Source: JAJRRS01 sp965230275
Lineage (GTDB): Bacteria; Planctomycetota; Phycisphaerae; Phycisphaerales; Phycisphaeraceae
Assembly (NCBI GenBank): GCA_965230275.1
Contig: CBDDKO010000002.1
Span: 806,001 to 870,000, forward strand
DNA length: 64,000 nucleotides
Reading direction: 5' to 3'
Below the pieces are notes generated by a model, which had not been told where the DNA came from, searched no databases, and saw only the letters and a program-made list of their open reading frames with translations. Made by a program: the position numbers and the translations under genes. Position 1 is the stretch's first letter. The number at the start of each line of letters is the position of its first letter. Below are positions 11,596 to 20,473 of this stretch, in pieces.

Positions 11596-12800
11596 TCCCG
11601 TTGCCACAGCGCCTGCGCATGGTCCTGACGCTGCACCCGGGCTGGTACGCCCTGGCCGCGGCGATCGCGCTGTCGTGCATCGGCGCACTGGCAATTAAGA
11701 CCGCGGGCGACGCCGCCAACGCCACACAACAAGCCCGGTTCTGGCTGCCTGTCGCGCTGGTCGTCATGGCCGTCTGCGTCACGCCCCGGCCCAAGTGGAT
11801 CGGGCACGCGTCGTATCCACTGTTCATCGCCGTGCTGCTCGTATTACTGATCATGGCGTTGCCGTTCATGCCGCGCTCGATCGTCCCGCTTCGCAACGGC
11901 GCCAAGGCATGGATCAGCCTCGGCCCGAAGATCACGCTTCAGCCCTCCGAACTCCTCAAGGTCCTGTTCATCCTGTCCATGGCCTGGTACCTGCGCTACC
12001 GCAGCAGCTACCGCACGCTCCGCGGCCTGCTCGTGCCGTTCTTCATCATGTTCATCCCCGTCGCCCTGATCCTCAAGCAGCCGGACCTCGGCACGGCGCT
12101 ACTCTTCGCACCGACGCTGTTCATCATGCTCGTCGCCGCCGGCGCGAAGCTGCGCCACCTCGGGCTGCTGCTCGGGCTGGTCGTCGTCACCGTTGGCGTC
12201 AACGTTGCGATCGCGCTCTGGGCACCGGATAACATGCAGATCCTCCGCCCGCACCAGCAGCAGCGCATCGTCTCGATGGTCAGCCTCGCCCAGGGCGACA
12301 CCCGCTACATCAAGAGCAGCGCCTTCCAGCAGGACAAGGCCATGACCCTCGTCGGCTCAGGCGGCCTGACCGGCTACGGGGCCGAACGCGCCGAAACCAT
12401 CGTCCAGTTCAGCAAGATCCCCGAGGCCCACAACGACATGATCTTCGCCGTCATCGCCAACCGGTGGGGGGCCGTCGGCGTCCTCGGCGTGCTCGCGCTC
12501 TACATGGTGCTCTGCGGCTCGTTCCTGATGATCGCCGCCCGCAGCAAGGACCCGCTCGCCCAGCTCTCCTGCGTCGGCTTCGCCGGCATGATCTTCACCC
12601 AGACCGCCATCAACATCGGCATGAACCTCGGCCTCCTGCCCATCACCGGCATCACACTCCCCTTCATCTCCGCCGGCGGCTCCTCCCTCGTCGCCACCTT
12701 CATCATGGTCGGCCTGGCATTGAACTTCGCCTCCAGAAGACCCGCCATGCTCGCCAGACCCAGCTTCGAGTTCGATAACCCCGATGCGATATTTCAGTAG
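11592..12800 (+). CDS. rodA: RodA-type SEDS peptidoglycan glycosyltransferase
   Basis: 402 residues with about ten transmembrane helices. Family signatures are KAWISLGPKITLQPSELLKV, LKQPDLGTALLF and the C-terminal GITLPFISAGGSSLVATF, where the invariant proline/glycine motif of FtsW/RodA/SpoVE proteins lies. It polymerises lipid II glycan strands together with PBP2. The start is a TTG that overlaps the mrdA stop (TTGA), giving translational coupling; the next in-frame ATG (about residue 10) is the alternative. Pairing with mrdA rather than with division genes favours RodA over FtsW. Confidence 0.9.
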   Translation: MIPLPQRLRMVLTLHPGWYALAAAIALSCIGALAIKTAGDAANATQQARFWLPVALVVMAVCVTPRPKWIGHASYPLFIAVLLVLLIMALPFMPRSIVPLRNGAKAWISLGPKITLQPSELLKVLFILSMAWYLRYRSSYRTLRGLLVPFFIMFIPVALILKQPDLGTALLFAPTLFIMLVAAGAKLRHLGLLLGLVVVTVGVNVAIALWAPDNMQILRPHQQQRIVSMVSLAQGDTRYIKSSAFQQDKAMTLVGSGGLTGYGAERAETIVQFSKIPEAHNDMIFAVIANRWGAVGVLGVLALYMVLCGSFLMIAARSKDPLAQLSCVGFAGMIFTQTAINIGMNLGLLPITGITLPFISAGGSSLVATFIMVGLALNFASRRPAMLARPSFEFDNPDAIFQ

Positions 12801-12852
12801 GACAACTGCCGCAGGCAGTGATGGGCAAACTATTAGAATTAATTTTTAAAAT

Positions 12853-12881
12853 GGCTACCTCAAGTATTTCTTGAGGCAGCC
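12853..12881 (-). terminator. Rho-independent terminator of the small minus-strand operon
   Basis: A 12-bp stem with one mismatch (GGCTACCTCAAG / CTTGAGGCAGCC) and a 5-nt loop is followed on the minus strand by an A/T-rich run (ATTTTAAAAATT). It lies about 45 bp beyond the stop of the 112-residue minus-strand gene. Confidence 0.7.
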
Positions 12882-12925
12882 CCGTGATCTCTACGTACGG
12901 CTAACGATTTATGTCAGCGTGTTAG

Positions 12926-13264
12926 CTACCAACTAGGCCCGGCGGGCAGCCTCTTCGTTCGCCTAATCGCGCCAGCGATCAGGTACACTTTTCGTGAAGG
13001 GAAATGCACGCTCTTACCGGATAGCCGGTTACGACCCTTCATCATTCCCCAATACTTTTGGTCTTCCCATATCTCATAGAGATTAGGCCGTAATTTGATG
13101 GCACTAACGATGGCCATCTCTTTTCGTAGGTAGGCGATGCGCTCTATATCGTGCTTCTTGCGTTTTCTCATATCTTTGAAGAAACGGCTCAGTTGAACGG
13201 CATCTTCAAAGTTATCGTTCGATACTCTGGTTCGAAGTGGCAATGCCACATCGTCGTACCTCAT
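12926..13264 (-). CDS. small basic hypothetical protein in AT-rich patch
   Basis: 112 residues counted from ATG 13264 (MRYDDVALPLRTRVS). This start lies 2 nt after the stop of the upstream 49-residue gene and has AAGGGC about 9 nt before it; the longer form from 13297 would overlap that gene. The protein is strongly basic with helices such as LSRFFKDMRKRKKHDIERIA and a C-terminal RRTKRLPAGPSW, compatible with nucleic-acid binding. I recognise no family. Base composition is clearly lower in GC than in rodA and the CNNM gene on either side, which suggests acquired DNA. A strong terminator follows, so this is the last gene of a two-gene transcript. Confidence 0.55.
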   Translation of the reverse strand: MRYDDVALPLRTRVSNDNFEDAVQLSRFFKDMRKRKKHDIERIAYLRKEMAIVSAIKLRPNLYEIWEDQKYWGMMKGRNRLSGKSVHFPSRKVYLIAGAIRRTKRLPAGPSW

Positions 13265-13266
13265 GA

Positions 13267-13416
13267 TCACTTGCCCTTGAAGCAAGCAAGTAACCACCCT
13301 GCAAATGGCGCTATTATGGCCAGCGCAATCAGATCATCCGGCAGGGGGGAAACTAACGTTCCAAAAACTATCGGGGCAAGGAAGAGTAATACAATAAAGC
13401 CAATCAATTTATCCAA
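13267..13416 (-). CDS. 49-residue two-helix membrane protein
   Basis: This gene is too short for routine gene calling. From TTG 13416 it encodes 49 residues beginning MDKLIGFIVLLFLAPIVFG, with two hydrophobic helices (about 4-22 and 31-45) separated by SPLPDD and ending CFKGK. AAGGA ends about 7 nt before the TTG, a good Shine-Dalgarno, and a promoter lies about 65 bp upstream. It uses several TTA and ATA codons that are rare in the GC-rich neighbours. The stop is 2 nt from the start of the 112-residue basic protein, so both are probably co-expressed. Small two-helix proteins of this type include toxins, holins and regulatory peptides; nothing in the sequence decides among them. Confidence 0.5.
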   Translation of the reverse strand: MDKLIGFIVLLFLAPIVFGTLVSPLPDDLIALAIIAPFAGWLLACFKGK

Positions 13417-13481
13417 AGGGATTTCCTTTCGGGTTGGATTGATAAGCCGTACGCAGATTCACTTGTCAAAGATTAATTGGG

Positions 13482-13509
13482 ATTATATAGTAGCTTGGGA
13501 TATTGCCAA
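13482..13509 (-). promoter_or_regulatory. promoter of the AT-rich mini-operon
   Basis: Read on the minus strand, TTGGCA (13509-13504) and a perfect TATAAT (13487-13482) are 16 bp apart. The -35 box falls inside the first copy of a 19-bp tandem repeat. A second, weaker TTGACA lies at 13469-13464. Confidence 0.55.
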
Positions 13510-13539
13510 GCACCTGTTCGATTGCCAAGCACCTGTTCG
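13502..13539. repeat. perfect 19-bp tandem repeat at a promoter
   Basis: The unit ATTGCCAAGCACCTGTTCG occurs twice with no spacer (13502-13520 and 13521-13539). It covers the -35 box of the minus-strand promoter and lies 31 bp before the plus-strand small gene. The position suits a repressor-binding operator shared by both directions, but a chance duplication cannot be excluded. Confidence 0.8.
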
Positions 13540-13570
13540 AATGTGTACTAGCGAAACAAAGGGGTATCAG

Positions 13571-13720
13571 ATGGGTGGCCAGGGATCAGGAAGACCAGAA
13601 CCTGCATCAAGAGACAAAGGTGGACGCTACGCTTCCGAAGGAGGTTGCATGATATTCTTGGCAGTGTTCTTGATGGTGGGCCTGATGAGCGTTACATCAC
13701 TATTCAGGCTCATATCTTGA
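13571..13720 (+). CDS. 49-residue protein with basic Gly-rich head and C-terminal membrane helix
   Basis: The start at 13571 has AAAGGGG (13558-13564) 6 nt upstream. The product begins MGGQGSGRPEPASRDKGGRY, a flexible basic segment, followed by one hydrophobic helix (MIFLAVFLMVGLMSVTSLF). A longer frame from 13151 runs antisense to the minus-strand genes and is not credible. The gene is divergent from the small two-gene operon and shares its regulatory region. No family is recognised. With its neighbours it forms a 0.9-kb patch of low GC inserted between rodA and a CNNM-type gene. Confidence 0.4.
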   Translation: MGGQGSGRPEPASRDKGGRYASEGGCMIFLAVFLMVGLMSVTSLFRLIS

Positions 13721-13962
13721 CGGCCCCTGATGCACTTCGACGCGTTGCTAGTGAATCGAGTAGGGTGGGTGGAACGGAGTGACACCTACCGGTTTGGGGT
13801 TCGTCTCATACTGTGGAGGGTTGGGCTTCGCTTATCCGAACATTCCGAACTGCTAGCCGCACTGCGACGCAGTGCGGGTCTTCGTTGCGTTGCAACGCAG
13901 CTAGAAAAGCCCCTCTGTGTCTCCGCGCCCTCCGTGATACTACACCCACACGATCCAACAAC
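13721..13962. other. gene-free stretch with palindromes and a decayed interspersed repeat
   Basis: CCGCACTGCG and CGCAGTGCGG (13857-13877) form a near-perfect hairpin, followed by a second palindrome around CGTTGCAACG (13886-13897). The segment at about 13911-13945, CCTCTGTGTCTCCGCGCCCT, looks like the CTCTGTGTCTCCG-type interspersed repeat of many environmental genomes. The open frames here lack start signals and are not called. Confidence 0.5.
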
Positions 13963-15036
13963 TCACCCTTGCCCGCGGTGCGTGTCATATCGCTGTTGCT
14001 GGCGTTCCTGGCGTTGATGTAGCCGTCTCGCCAGCGCCTGCATGTCGGCGACCTTGTCGGTCTCGTCTACGATCTCGACACCTAACAGGGTTTCCATCGC
14101 GTCTTCTAGGGTGATGACGCCGGCCGTGCCGCCGTATTCGTCTACGACCTGGAACATGTGGGTGGACCGGTGCAGGAAGCGCTCAAGCACGTCGGCGACA
14201 CTGGCCTGTTCAGGGACGGGGTGGATGGGTTTGGCGAGCTCTTTGATCGTCGCGCCGGTACGGCCCTCGCGGTGGGCGGTCTCGATGGCGTAGCGGGTGA
14301 CCAGGCCGGTGATGTTGTCCAGGTCCCCGCCGTGGACCGGCATGCGCGAAAAGGTCAGCGGGTGGTCCGGCTGGGTGACCTCGGCGACCGTGGCCTCTTC
14401 GTTTAGCGCGACGACGACCTTCCTCGGCGTCATGACCTGACGGGCCTCGATGTCTCGCAAAGCGATCAGGTTCCGAAGCACATGCGATTCCCTCGGCGAC
14501 AGCGCGCCGTGTTCCTGGCCCATCTGCGCCAGGGCCCCGACCTCTTCCCGGGAAAGCGTCGCCGCCCCCCGGTCCTTGCCGGCCACCAGACGGTTCACCC
14601 ATTCCAGCGCGATCACGATCGGGTAGCAGAGGATGACCAGCAGCCGCACGGTGGTCGCCGTGAATGGCGCAAGCGCTTTGGCGTGGACGACGCCGAGCGT
14701 CTTGGGGATGATTTCGCTGAAGACGAGGATCAGCAGCGTGAGCACCGCGCTGACCACCCCGAGCCACTTCGACCCGAAGACGACCGCGGCCTGGGCCCCG
14801 ACGCCGGCGGCGCCGACGGTGTGGGCGATGGTGTTGAGCGTGAGGATCGCGGAGAGCGGCCGATCGATGTCTTTCTTCATCGCCTCGAGCCGACGGCCCG
14901 ACGGCTTATCCTGCTCGATCAGCAAAGCGATATAGCTGCTCGGCACGCTGAGCAGCCCCGCCTCCAGCAATGAGCAGAGGAACGAAACACCCACGGCGAT
15001 AATGAGATAGACAATCAGTAATACCATGCCGTGCAT
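13963..15036 (-). CDS. CNNM/CorC-family membrane protein with DUF21 and CBS pair
   Basis: 357 residues. The N-terminal half is a DUF21/CNNM membrane domain with about four helices (MVLLIVYLIIAVGVSFLCSL, then TLLILVFSEIIPKTLGV with the conserved EIIPKT). The C-terminal half (about 190-330) is a CBS pair containing RQVMTPRKVV and FQVVDEYGGTAGVITLEDA, the family hallmark before the second CBS. Such proteins bind Mg-ATP and function in Mg/Co ion transport or efflux. The C-terminal CorC_HlyC domain is missing and replaced by a short charged tail (RRLHQRQERQQQRYDTHRGQ). Start alternatives are ATG 15036 and ATG 15027. It is divergent from the Uup gene. Confidence 0.82.
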   Translation of the reverse strand: MHGMVLLIVYLIIAVGVSFLCSLLEAGLLSVPSSYIALLIEQDKPSGRRLEAMKKDIDRPLSAILTLNTIAHTVGAAGVGAQAAVVFGSKWLGVVSAVLTLLILVFSEIIPKTLGVVHAKALAPFTATTVRLLVILCYPIVIALEWVNRLVAGKDRGAATLSREEVGALAQMGQEHGALSPRESHVLRNLIALRDIEARQVMTPRKVVVALNEEATVAEVTQPDHPLTFSRMPVHGGDLDNITGLVTRYAIETAHREGRTGATIKELAKPIHPVPEQASVADVLERFLHRSTHMFQVVDEYGGTAGVITLEDAMETLLGVEIVDETDKVADMQALARRLHQRQERQQQRYDTHRGQG

Positions 15037-15076
15037 CGTAGCGTGGTTCCCGCCGGGCTACCAAGCCCATTTCCGC

Positions 15077-15082
15077 TAGAAT
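15077..15082 (+). promoter_or_regulatory. -10 hexamer 9 nt before the uup start
   Basis: TAGAAT is followed by 9 nt and then ATG 15092, predicting a leaderless or nearly leaderless transcript. No Shine-Dalgarno is present. Confidence 0.4.
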
Positions 15083-15091
15083 CTCCCGCCT

Positions 15092-16912
15092 ATGGCGACG
15101 CTGCTATCCGCCCGCGACCTGACCAAGACCTACGCCACCCACACGCTGTTCACCGGCGTGTCCCTGAGCGTGGCGGACGGCGATCGTCTGGGCGTCATCG
15201 GGCCCAACGGCTCGGGCAAATCCACGCTGCTGAAAATCCTCGACGAGAAGGTCGATCCCGATGAGGGCGAGATCACCCGCCGAAAGCAGCTGCACACGGC
15301 CTACGTCGATCAGGAGGACGCCTTCGAGCCCGGCGACACCCCCCTCAAGGCCGTACTGCGCGAGCTCGGCGGCGATAAGCCGGGCCAGGAACTCGACGCC
15401 GAGACACGGGCCTCGATCTCGCTGAGCAAGCTCGGCTTCACCGACCTGGATCAACCGGTCGATACGCTCTCCGGCGGCTGGCGCAAACGCCTGTCGATCG
15501 CCTGCGCCCTGGCGCATGAGCCGGACATCCTGATGCTCGACGAGCCGACCAACCACCTGGACCTTGAGGGCGTGCTCTGGCTTGAACAGTTCGTCAGGCA
15601 GGCCCCGATGGCGGTGGCGTTCATCACGCACGACCGTGTCTTCCTCGAGCGCGTCTCTAACCGGATCGTCGAGTTGTCACGTGCCTACCCCGATGGGCTG
15701 TTCGAGGTGCGCGGCAACTACAGCGAGTTCGTCCGGCGCAAGGACGAGTTCCTCAACGCCCAGGCCACGCAGCAGACCGCACTGGCGGGCAAGGTCCGGC
15801 GTGACACCGCCTGGCTCAAGCAAGGCATCCAGGGCAGGCAGACACGCAACAAGACTCAGGTCCAGGACGCCGCCGAACGCCGGGCCGAGCTTAGGAACAT
15901 CTCCGACCGTAACAAAGCCCCGACACAGACCACGGCTATCGACTTCCAGGCCACCGAGCGCAAGACCAACAAGCTGCTCGCCGTGCATCACGTCGCCAAG
16001 ACCATGGGCGAGAAGAGGCTGTTCCGCGATGTTGATATCAGGCTCTCGCCGGGCATGCGCCTCGGCCTGCTCGGGCCCAACGGCTCGGGTAAAACCACGC
16101 TGCTGCGCCTGCTCACCGGTGAACTGCAGCCAGACTCCGGCACCATCAAGCCCGCGCCCGGCCTGCGCATCGTCAACTTCACCCAGCACCGCGAGGACCT
16201 CAACCCCACCATGAGCCTGCGCCACGCCCTGTGTCCGGTCGGCGACATGGTGGACTACCGCGGCAAGCCCGTCCACGTCGCCGGTTGGGCACGCAAGTTC
16301 CTCTTCGATACCGCCAAGTTCAACGTCTCGGTCGGCGACCTTAGCGGCGGCGAACAGGCACGCATCCTCATCGCCAACCTCATGCTCCAGCCCGCCGACG
16401 TCCTGATCCTCGACGAGCCGACCAACGATCTGGACATCCCCTCGCTTGAAGTGTTAGAGCAGGCGCTCACCGAGTTCCCCGGGGCGATCGTGCTGGTGAC
16501 CCACGACCGCTTCATGCTCGATCGTCTGTCCACCGAACTCATCGCCCTCGACGGCCACGGCGGGACCAAGCGCTACCACAGCTACATCCAATGGCAGGAA
16601 GACCCAGATCGCCATCAGGAGTCAGCCAATTCTCAAAACGAAACCAAACAAGACAAGCCTAATCCTGAGCCCCCAACCCCCAAATCCAATACCAGCAATA
16701 AACTGACCTACAAGCTGCAGCGTGAGCTCGACATGATGGAAGAAGCGATCCTCGAAGCCGAGGCCGAGCACGAACGCTTACAGGCCCTCGCCGGCGACCC
16801 CGACATCATCGCCGACCGTGCCAAACACGAAGACGTCTGCCACCAGCTCGGCGACGCCCAGACCAAGGTCGATCAGCTCTACGCAAGGTGGCAGGAACTC
16901 GAAGCGATGTAG
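15092..16912 (+). CDS. uup: ABC-F ATPase, Uup-like
   Basis: 606 residues, cytosolic, with no membrane domain. Two ABC modules show Walker A at about 37-45 and 328-336 (both GPNGSGK[S/T]T), signatures LSGGWRKRL (about 126) and LSGGEQARIL (about 417), and Walker B LMLDEPTNHLDL and LILDEPTNDLDI. The linker between modules is rich in basic helix, as expected of ribosome-binding ABC-F proteins. The C-terminal coiled coil (about 535-606, KLQRELDMMEEAILEAEAEH) places it with Uup, which also binds branched DNA, rather than EttA. The linker before it (about 508-534) is Pro/Asn/Lys-rich, and part of it is encoded by a C-rich repeat that also occurs between genes at 22.86 kb. Confidence 0.88.
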   Translation: MATLLSARDLTKTYATHTLFTGVSLSVADGDRLGVIGPNGSGKSTLLKILDEKVDPDEGEITRRKQLHTAYVDQEDAFEPGDTPLKAVLRELGGDKPGQELDAETRASISLSKLGFTDLDQPVDTLSGGWRKRLSIACALAHEPDILMLDEPTNHLDLEGVLWLEQFVRQAPMAVAFITHDRVFLERVSNRIVELSRAYPDGLFEVRGNYSEFVRRKDEFLNAQATQQTALAGKVRRDTAWLKQGIQGRQTRNKTQVQDAAERRAELRNISDRNKAPTQTTAIDFQATERKTNKLLAVHHVAKTMGEKRLFRDVDIRLSPGMRLGLLGPNGSGKTTLLRLLTGELQPDSGTIKPAPGLRIVNFTQHREDLNPTMSLRHALCPVGDMVDYRGKPVHVAGWARKFLFDTAKFNVSVGDLSGGEQARILIANLMLQPADVLILDEPTNDLDIPSLEVLEQALTEFPGAIVLVTHDRFMLDRLSTELIALDGHGGTKRYHSYIQWQEDPDRHQESANSQNETKQDKPNPEPPTPKSNTSNKLTYKLQRELDMMEEAILEAEAEHERLQALAGDPDIIADRAKHEDVCHQLGDAQTKVDQLYARWQELEAM

Positions 16913-16963
16913 TAGCGATCGCGCATCTGCAAGGCAACTGTCCAGGATGACCACACACTACGA

Positions 16964-19900
16964 CTACTGCGGCAGAGCCACCATCGCTTCGGCCACGGCC
17001 CTCTTGATGTTTTCACCACGCAGCCCCTTGGCGACGATCTTCCCGTCCGGCCCAATCAACCAGATCGACGGGATGCCTCGGACCGCGTAGTCGTTCATCA
17101 CCGGGTGCTTACCCCATTCCCCGAGATACACCTGAGGCCATGTGATGTCGTTCTTGTTGGCATAATCGGTTGGCGCTTTGGGTGCCTGATCCAGGGACAG
17201 GGCGACGATGACAAACCGGTCGTCCTCGCCGAACGTCTCCCACGTCGCCTTGAGGTTCGGGGTCTCCGTAACGCAAGGCCCGCACCACGTGGCCCAGAAG
17301 TCCAGAAGCACGAACTTGCCTTTCAGGTCCGACAGCGTCAGATTGTCAGCGTTCTCCAACGCGGCCGCCGGGTCCTCGGCAGCCAGATCAAGCAGCGGGG
17401 CGGTGAAGTCCGGGGCCATCTCGCCGACCTTCGGTGCGGGCTTGATCATCTCGACGGTATGCGTCCCGGTGTCCAACGGTTCATCGTAGTAAGCAAGGCC
17501 GTCGGGCAGTGGGGGGACCACGACGTCGACATTCAATCTCGCGATTTCATCGCCCCAGCCGCATTGATTGGCTGGCGGCTGCTTGTGTACCTGGAGCGAC
17601 AACTGGTAGGTACCCGGCTGGACATTGTCTACCCGGAACTTCCCGCCAGGGTCGATCGCGAAGTTGTAACTCCGATTATTTCTCTGTGCGTTATTGAACT
17701 TATCTGCGGCTTCTTTCAGTTTTGCGGTCGACTGCTTACCCTCGTCCGTGTCGAGCCATGCCTTCTGTTTATCTTCATCCCACAATTTGAAGCCATCGGG
17801 CCTAAATTCATCCTGCAATGCCATGAAGTCAACGTGCTCGACCTTCTCGCTTAATCGGCGATGTCCGTTGCTGAAGCTCACGGCTTCTGCCTCGTCCGGC
17901 CAAGCGAAGTGCCCTACAACCGGCCGGCCGGTCCCGCCGATCTTGACTTCGATGGTCTCGCCCGGTTGGGCCTCCAAGTACTCGCTGTTTGTGGTGGTCC
18001 AGGACCTATCGCTTAGCTTAAGGTGCCGGCCGACGCCGATAGGACCCGCGGGTACACGATCGATACTGAAGTAGCCTTTCTCATCGGTTGTGCCATTGAG
18101 GGTGTGGTGAGGACGCTGCTTCTTGGGGTCGTATGCTCGCCGGAGCCAGACATTCACCTGCCCGCCGGCTTGCGGTTTATCGCCGATAAGCATCTGCCCC
18201 TTCACGGTAACCCAAGGCATCAAAGACACCACTCCTTTGGCGTCGGTGAGTTGCTGCGCATCCATCTCGGCGTAGCCCATATCCGTCAACACGATCAGCA
18301 GGTAATCATCATCCTGTGGTGGGAAAGAGAACCCCCCCTCGTCATCCGTGATAGACGTCATGCACTCGCGCCGGTCATGTCCGATCCGCCCATTGATAAT
18401 CTGTGGCATGCTTCGGCCGCTGGCAAGGTACACGGTCACGCCCGCGGCCGGATCGTCTTGATCGTTGACAACGGAGCCGGTCATTGGCTCTGCTTTGTCT
18501 AACTGGAACGACAGATCTATTGACCCCGAGTCTTTGGAGATCGGTTCGGACGATGCGGGAGCATAGCCCTCGGCCTCGATACGCACCACACGCCAAGGGT
18601 AATTATGTGTGAACTTCTTCTCCCAGTGCCCCGCATTCCCTGACTCGACCTGGTTCATGTCGCGTTGCCAGTACGGTTTCTCATTCCCGTCGTTCCGCCA
18701 GAGGATGCCCATCACGACGTTGAAGTCATCCACCGGCTTACCGGTTTCCACGTCGATCACTTCGGCGGTGATGATGACGGGGCCGTGCATAACGACTTCG
18801 GTGACGTCGTTTTCATCGGCGCTTGGGCCGGTTGTGACTTCCTGCCTCATGTAGTCGCGGGCGTAGATATCAAACTGCACCTGATCGGACGGTCCTTGCC
18901 AGGTCGCCTCCCCCTTTGCGTCGGTTTTGAAGTTCTGGACCAGGGTCCGGAATCCGCGCCAGGTATCGGCACTGAAGCTGATGGCGTCGAGCGGATTGCC
19001 TTGCTCATCGACAACGCGGAAACGGAAGGTGCCCGGCTCAGACAGTGTGAAGTCGATCGGGTCCATGCCCACGACGGCTTGTGTCTGGAGAAGCTCGGGG
19101 GCGTGTCCCTCTGCGGTGACGGTCAGGACCAGTGAACCCGGTGCGACCGCTTTGAAGTGGTATGCGCCCGAACTGTCGGTGACCGTGGCGGGGGGTGCGT
19201 TCGAGGGGAAACGGTCGTCACCCTGCGCGACCTTCGCGTTCTCGATGGGGTTGCCTTCTGCGTCGGTGACCACACCGCTGAGCGTGACGCCACGCTTGAG
19301 GGTGGATACCGCTTGTCCGGTCTTCAGGGCTTCCATCGTGACCTTGCCTGAGTACTGACCACCCCATTGATCCTGGATGTAGCCCGGGGTGGTCCAGCGG
19401 ATCTGGGCATTGAGGTTGGGGTCCGAAGGGGCTGGGGGGCTGGTCCACTTCCCGTCGTCGTCGGTGGTGACTTGAGAGCGCCTGAAACTATTGATAGGCC
19501 GCCCCGGTCCCCGCGTGTAGTCAAGCCCGCTATACCAGAGGGTTCCGACGGCGTTGGCGATCGGTTCGCCCTGCTCGTCCACGGCCCGGCCGGAGAGGGT
19601 CTGTGTCTCAAAGAGCTTCGCCAGCAGTACGGTTTCGGCATCCACCTTATGCAGGTCCCGGAAGGTCATCTCCGTCATGCCCGGCTTGGTTACGTGCAGC
19701 GATATCCGTGTGCCGTTCAGACCCGGCGTTGCGGGTGTGAGTGTCGCCAATCCCATGGTGTCGGTCGTGGCGGTGACACGGTGGTTCAGCGTGTGGGAGT
19801 CCAGCACTACATGCGCATCGGCGATGGGCCTATCTGCTGAATCGGTCACACGGACCCTGACCGGGTCGGGCGCATGTTCTTCTGCCGTGCTTGGGGGGGC

Positions 19901-20473
19901 ATCATCCGCCGGTTCAAAACGCAGGTCGAACAGTTCAAAGACGGCCGGCCCCTGATCGGCGGCACGGATGCGCAGGTCGAGCCACGCCAGCGCTTCGTCC
20001 GTCGCCTGCGACTCTGTCAACCTGTTACGCAGATCGATGCGCGCGCTGTGCCTCTGCCCGTCGGCGTGTATGTCCGAGCTTCGTACGATGGGGAAGTTGT
20101 CCGGCTTGCCGCCCCAGAAGGCGACGACCATGTCGTCGGGGTTCGAGAGGTCCAGCCCCGTGGCGCGGTAGGTCATGGTCAAGATGGGCGTTTGCGCGGT
20201 GTCTATATAGAGCGGGACCGGCATGTTCAGAACGACGCCGTGCCCCAACTCAAGGACTTCGACCCGCAGGCCTTCTGCATGACGATCCAGCGTATAGGCA
20301 TCGGTAGGATTCGAGACGCCACTGCCGCTTCGCCAACCCATGTGGGTGTCCAAGTCCAGGTGATTGCCGGACAGTTCTGCCCTGGCTTGAACAATGCCGA
20401 TCATCACCCACAGCACAAGCAGGGCCGATGTGACGGTCTTGGTTCGTGCGTCCGAGACGGGTCGTGACATCAT
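16964..20473 (-). CDS. giant secreted carboxypeptidase-regulatory-like / TlpA thioredoxin fusion protein
   Basis: 1169 residues from ATG 20473, chosen because a CAGGGG motif lies just upstream and residues 12-31 then form a signal peptide or anchor (VTSALLVLWVMIGIVQARA). A beta-rich N-terminal domain is followed by at least six carboxypeptidase-regulatory-like modules, recognisable by motifs such as SGRAVDEQGEPIANA, SGVVTDAEGNPIENAKV and FRVVDEQGNPLDA. The last 160 residues are a TlpA/ResA-type thioredoxin fold with FVLLDFWATWCGPC (about 1055-1068) and cis-proline RGIPSIWLIGPDG. It should sit in the periplasm, where the CGPC site could reduce or isomerise disulfides. This architecture recurs in Planctomycetota. 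It ends 51 bp from uup, convergently. Confidence 0.82.
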   Translation of the reverse strand: MMSRPVSDARTKTVTSALLVLWVMIGIVQARAELSGNHLDLDTHMGWRSGSGVSNPTDAYTLDRHAEGLRVEVLELGHGVVLNMPVPLYIDTAQTPILTMTYRATGLDLSNPDDMVVAFWGGKPDNFPIVRSSDIHADGQRHSARIDLRNRLTESQATDEALAWLDLRIRAADQGPAVFELFDLRFEPADDAPPSTAEEHAPDPVRVRVTDSADRPIADAHVVLDSHTLNHRVTATTDTMGLATLTPATPGLNGTRISLHVTKPGMTEMTFRDLHKVDAETVLLAKLFETQTLSGRAVDEQGEPIANAVGTLWYSGLDYTRGPGRPINSFRRSQVTTDDDGKWTSPPAPSDPNLNAQIRWTTPGYIQDQWGGQYSGKVTMEALKTGQAVSTLKRGVTLSGVVTDAEGNPIENAKVAQGDDRFPSNAPPATVTDSSGAYHFKAVAPGSLVLTVTAEGHAPELLQTQAVVGMDPIDFTLSEPGTFRFRVVDEQGNPLDAISFSADTWRGFRTLVQNFKTDAKGEATWQGPSDQVQFDIYARDYMRQEVTTGPSADENDVTEVVMHGPVIITAEVIDVETGKPVDDFNVVMGILWRNDGNEKPYWQRDMNQVESGNAGHWEKKFTHNYPWRVVRIEAEGYAPASSEPISKDSGSIDLSFQLDKAEPMTGSVVNDQDDPAAGVTVYLASGRSMPQIINGRIGHDRRECMTSITDDEGGFSFPPQDDDYLLIVLTDMGYAEMDAQQLTDAKGVVSLMPWVTVKGQMLIGDKPQAGGQVNVWLRRAYDPKKQRPHHTLNGTTDEKGYFSIDRVPAGPIGVGRHLKLSDRSWTTTNSEYLEAQPGETIEVKIGGTGRPVVGHFAWPDEAEAVSFSNGHRRLSEKVEHVDFMALQDEFRPDGFKLWDEDKQKAWLDTDEGKQSTAKLKEAADKFNNAQRNNRSYNFAIDPGGKFRVDNVQPGTYQLSLQVHKQPPANQCGWGDEIARLNVDVVVPPLPDGLAYYDEPLDTGTHTVEMIKPAPKVGEMAPDFTAPLLDLAAEDPAAALENADNLTLSDLKGKFVLLDFWATWCGPCVTETPNLKATWETFGEDDRFVIVALSLDQAPKAPTDYANKNDITWPQVYLGEWGKHPVMNDYAVRGIPSIWLIGPDGKIVAKGLRGENIKRAVAEAMVALPQ

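Noticed and set aside
9310..11694. 794-residue open frame antisense to PBP2
   Set aside because: It is a shadow of a GC-rich gene on the other strand; PBP2 motifs prove the plus strand, and the antisense translation has no family features.
13151..13570. Upstream extension of the small plus-strand gene
   Set aside because: It lies antisense to two genes with good Shine-Dalgarno sites; a strong site at 13558-13564 supports the short form.
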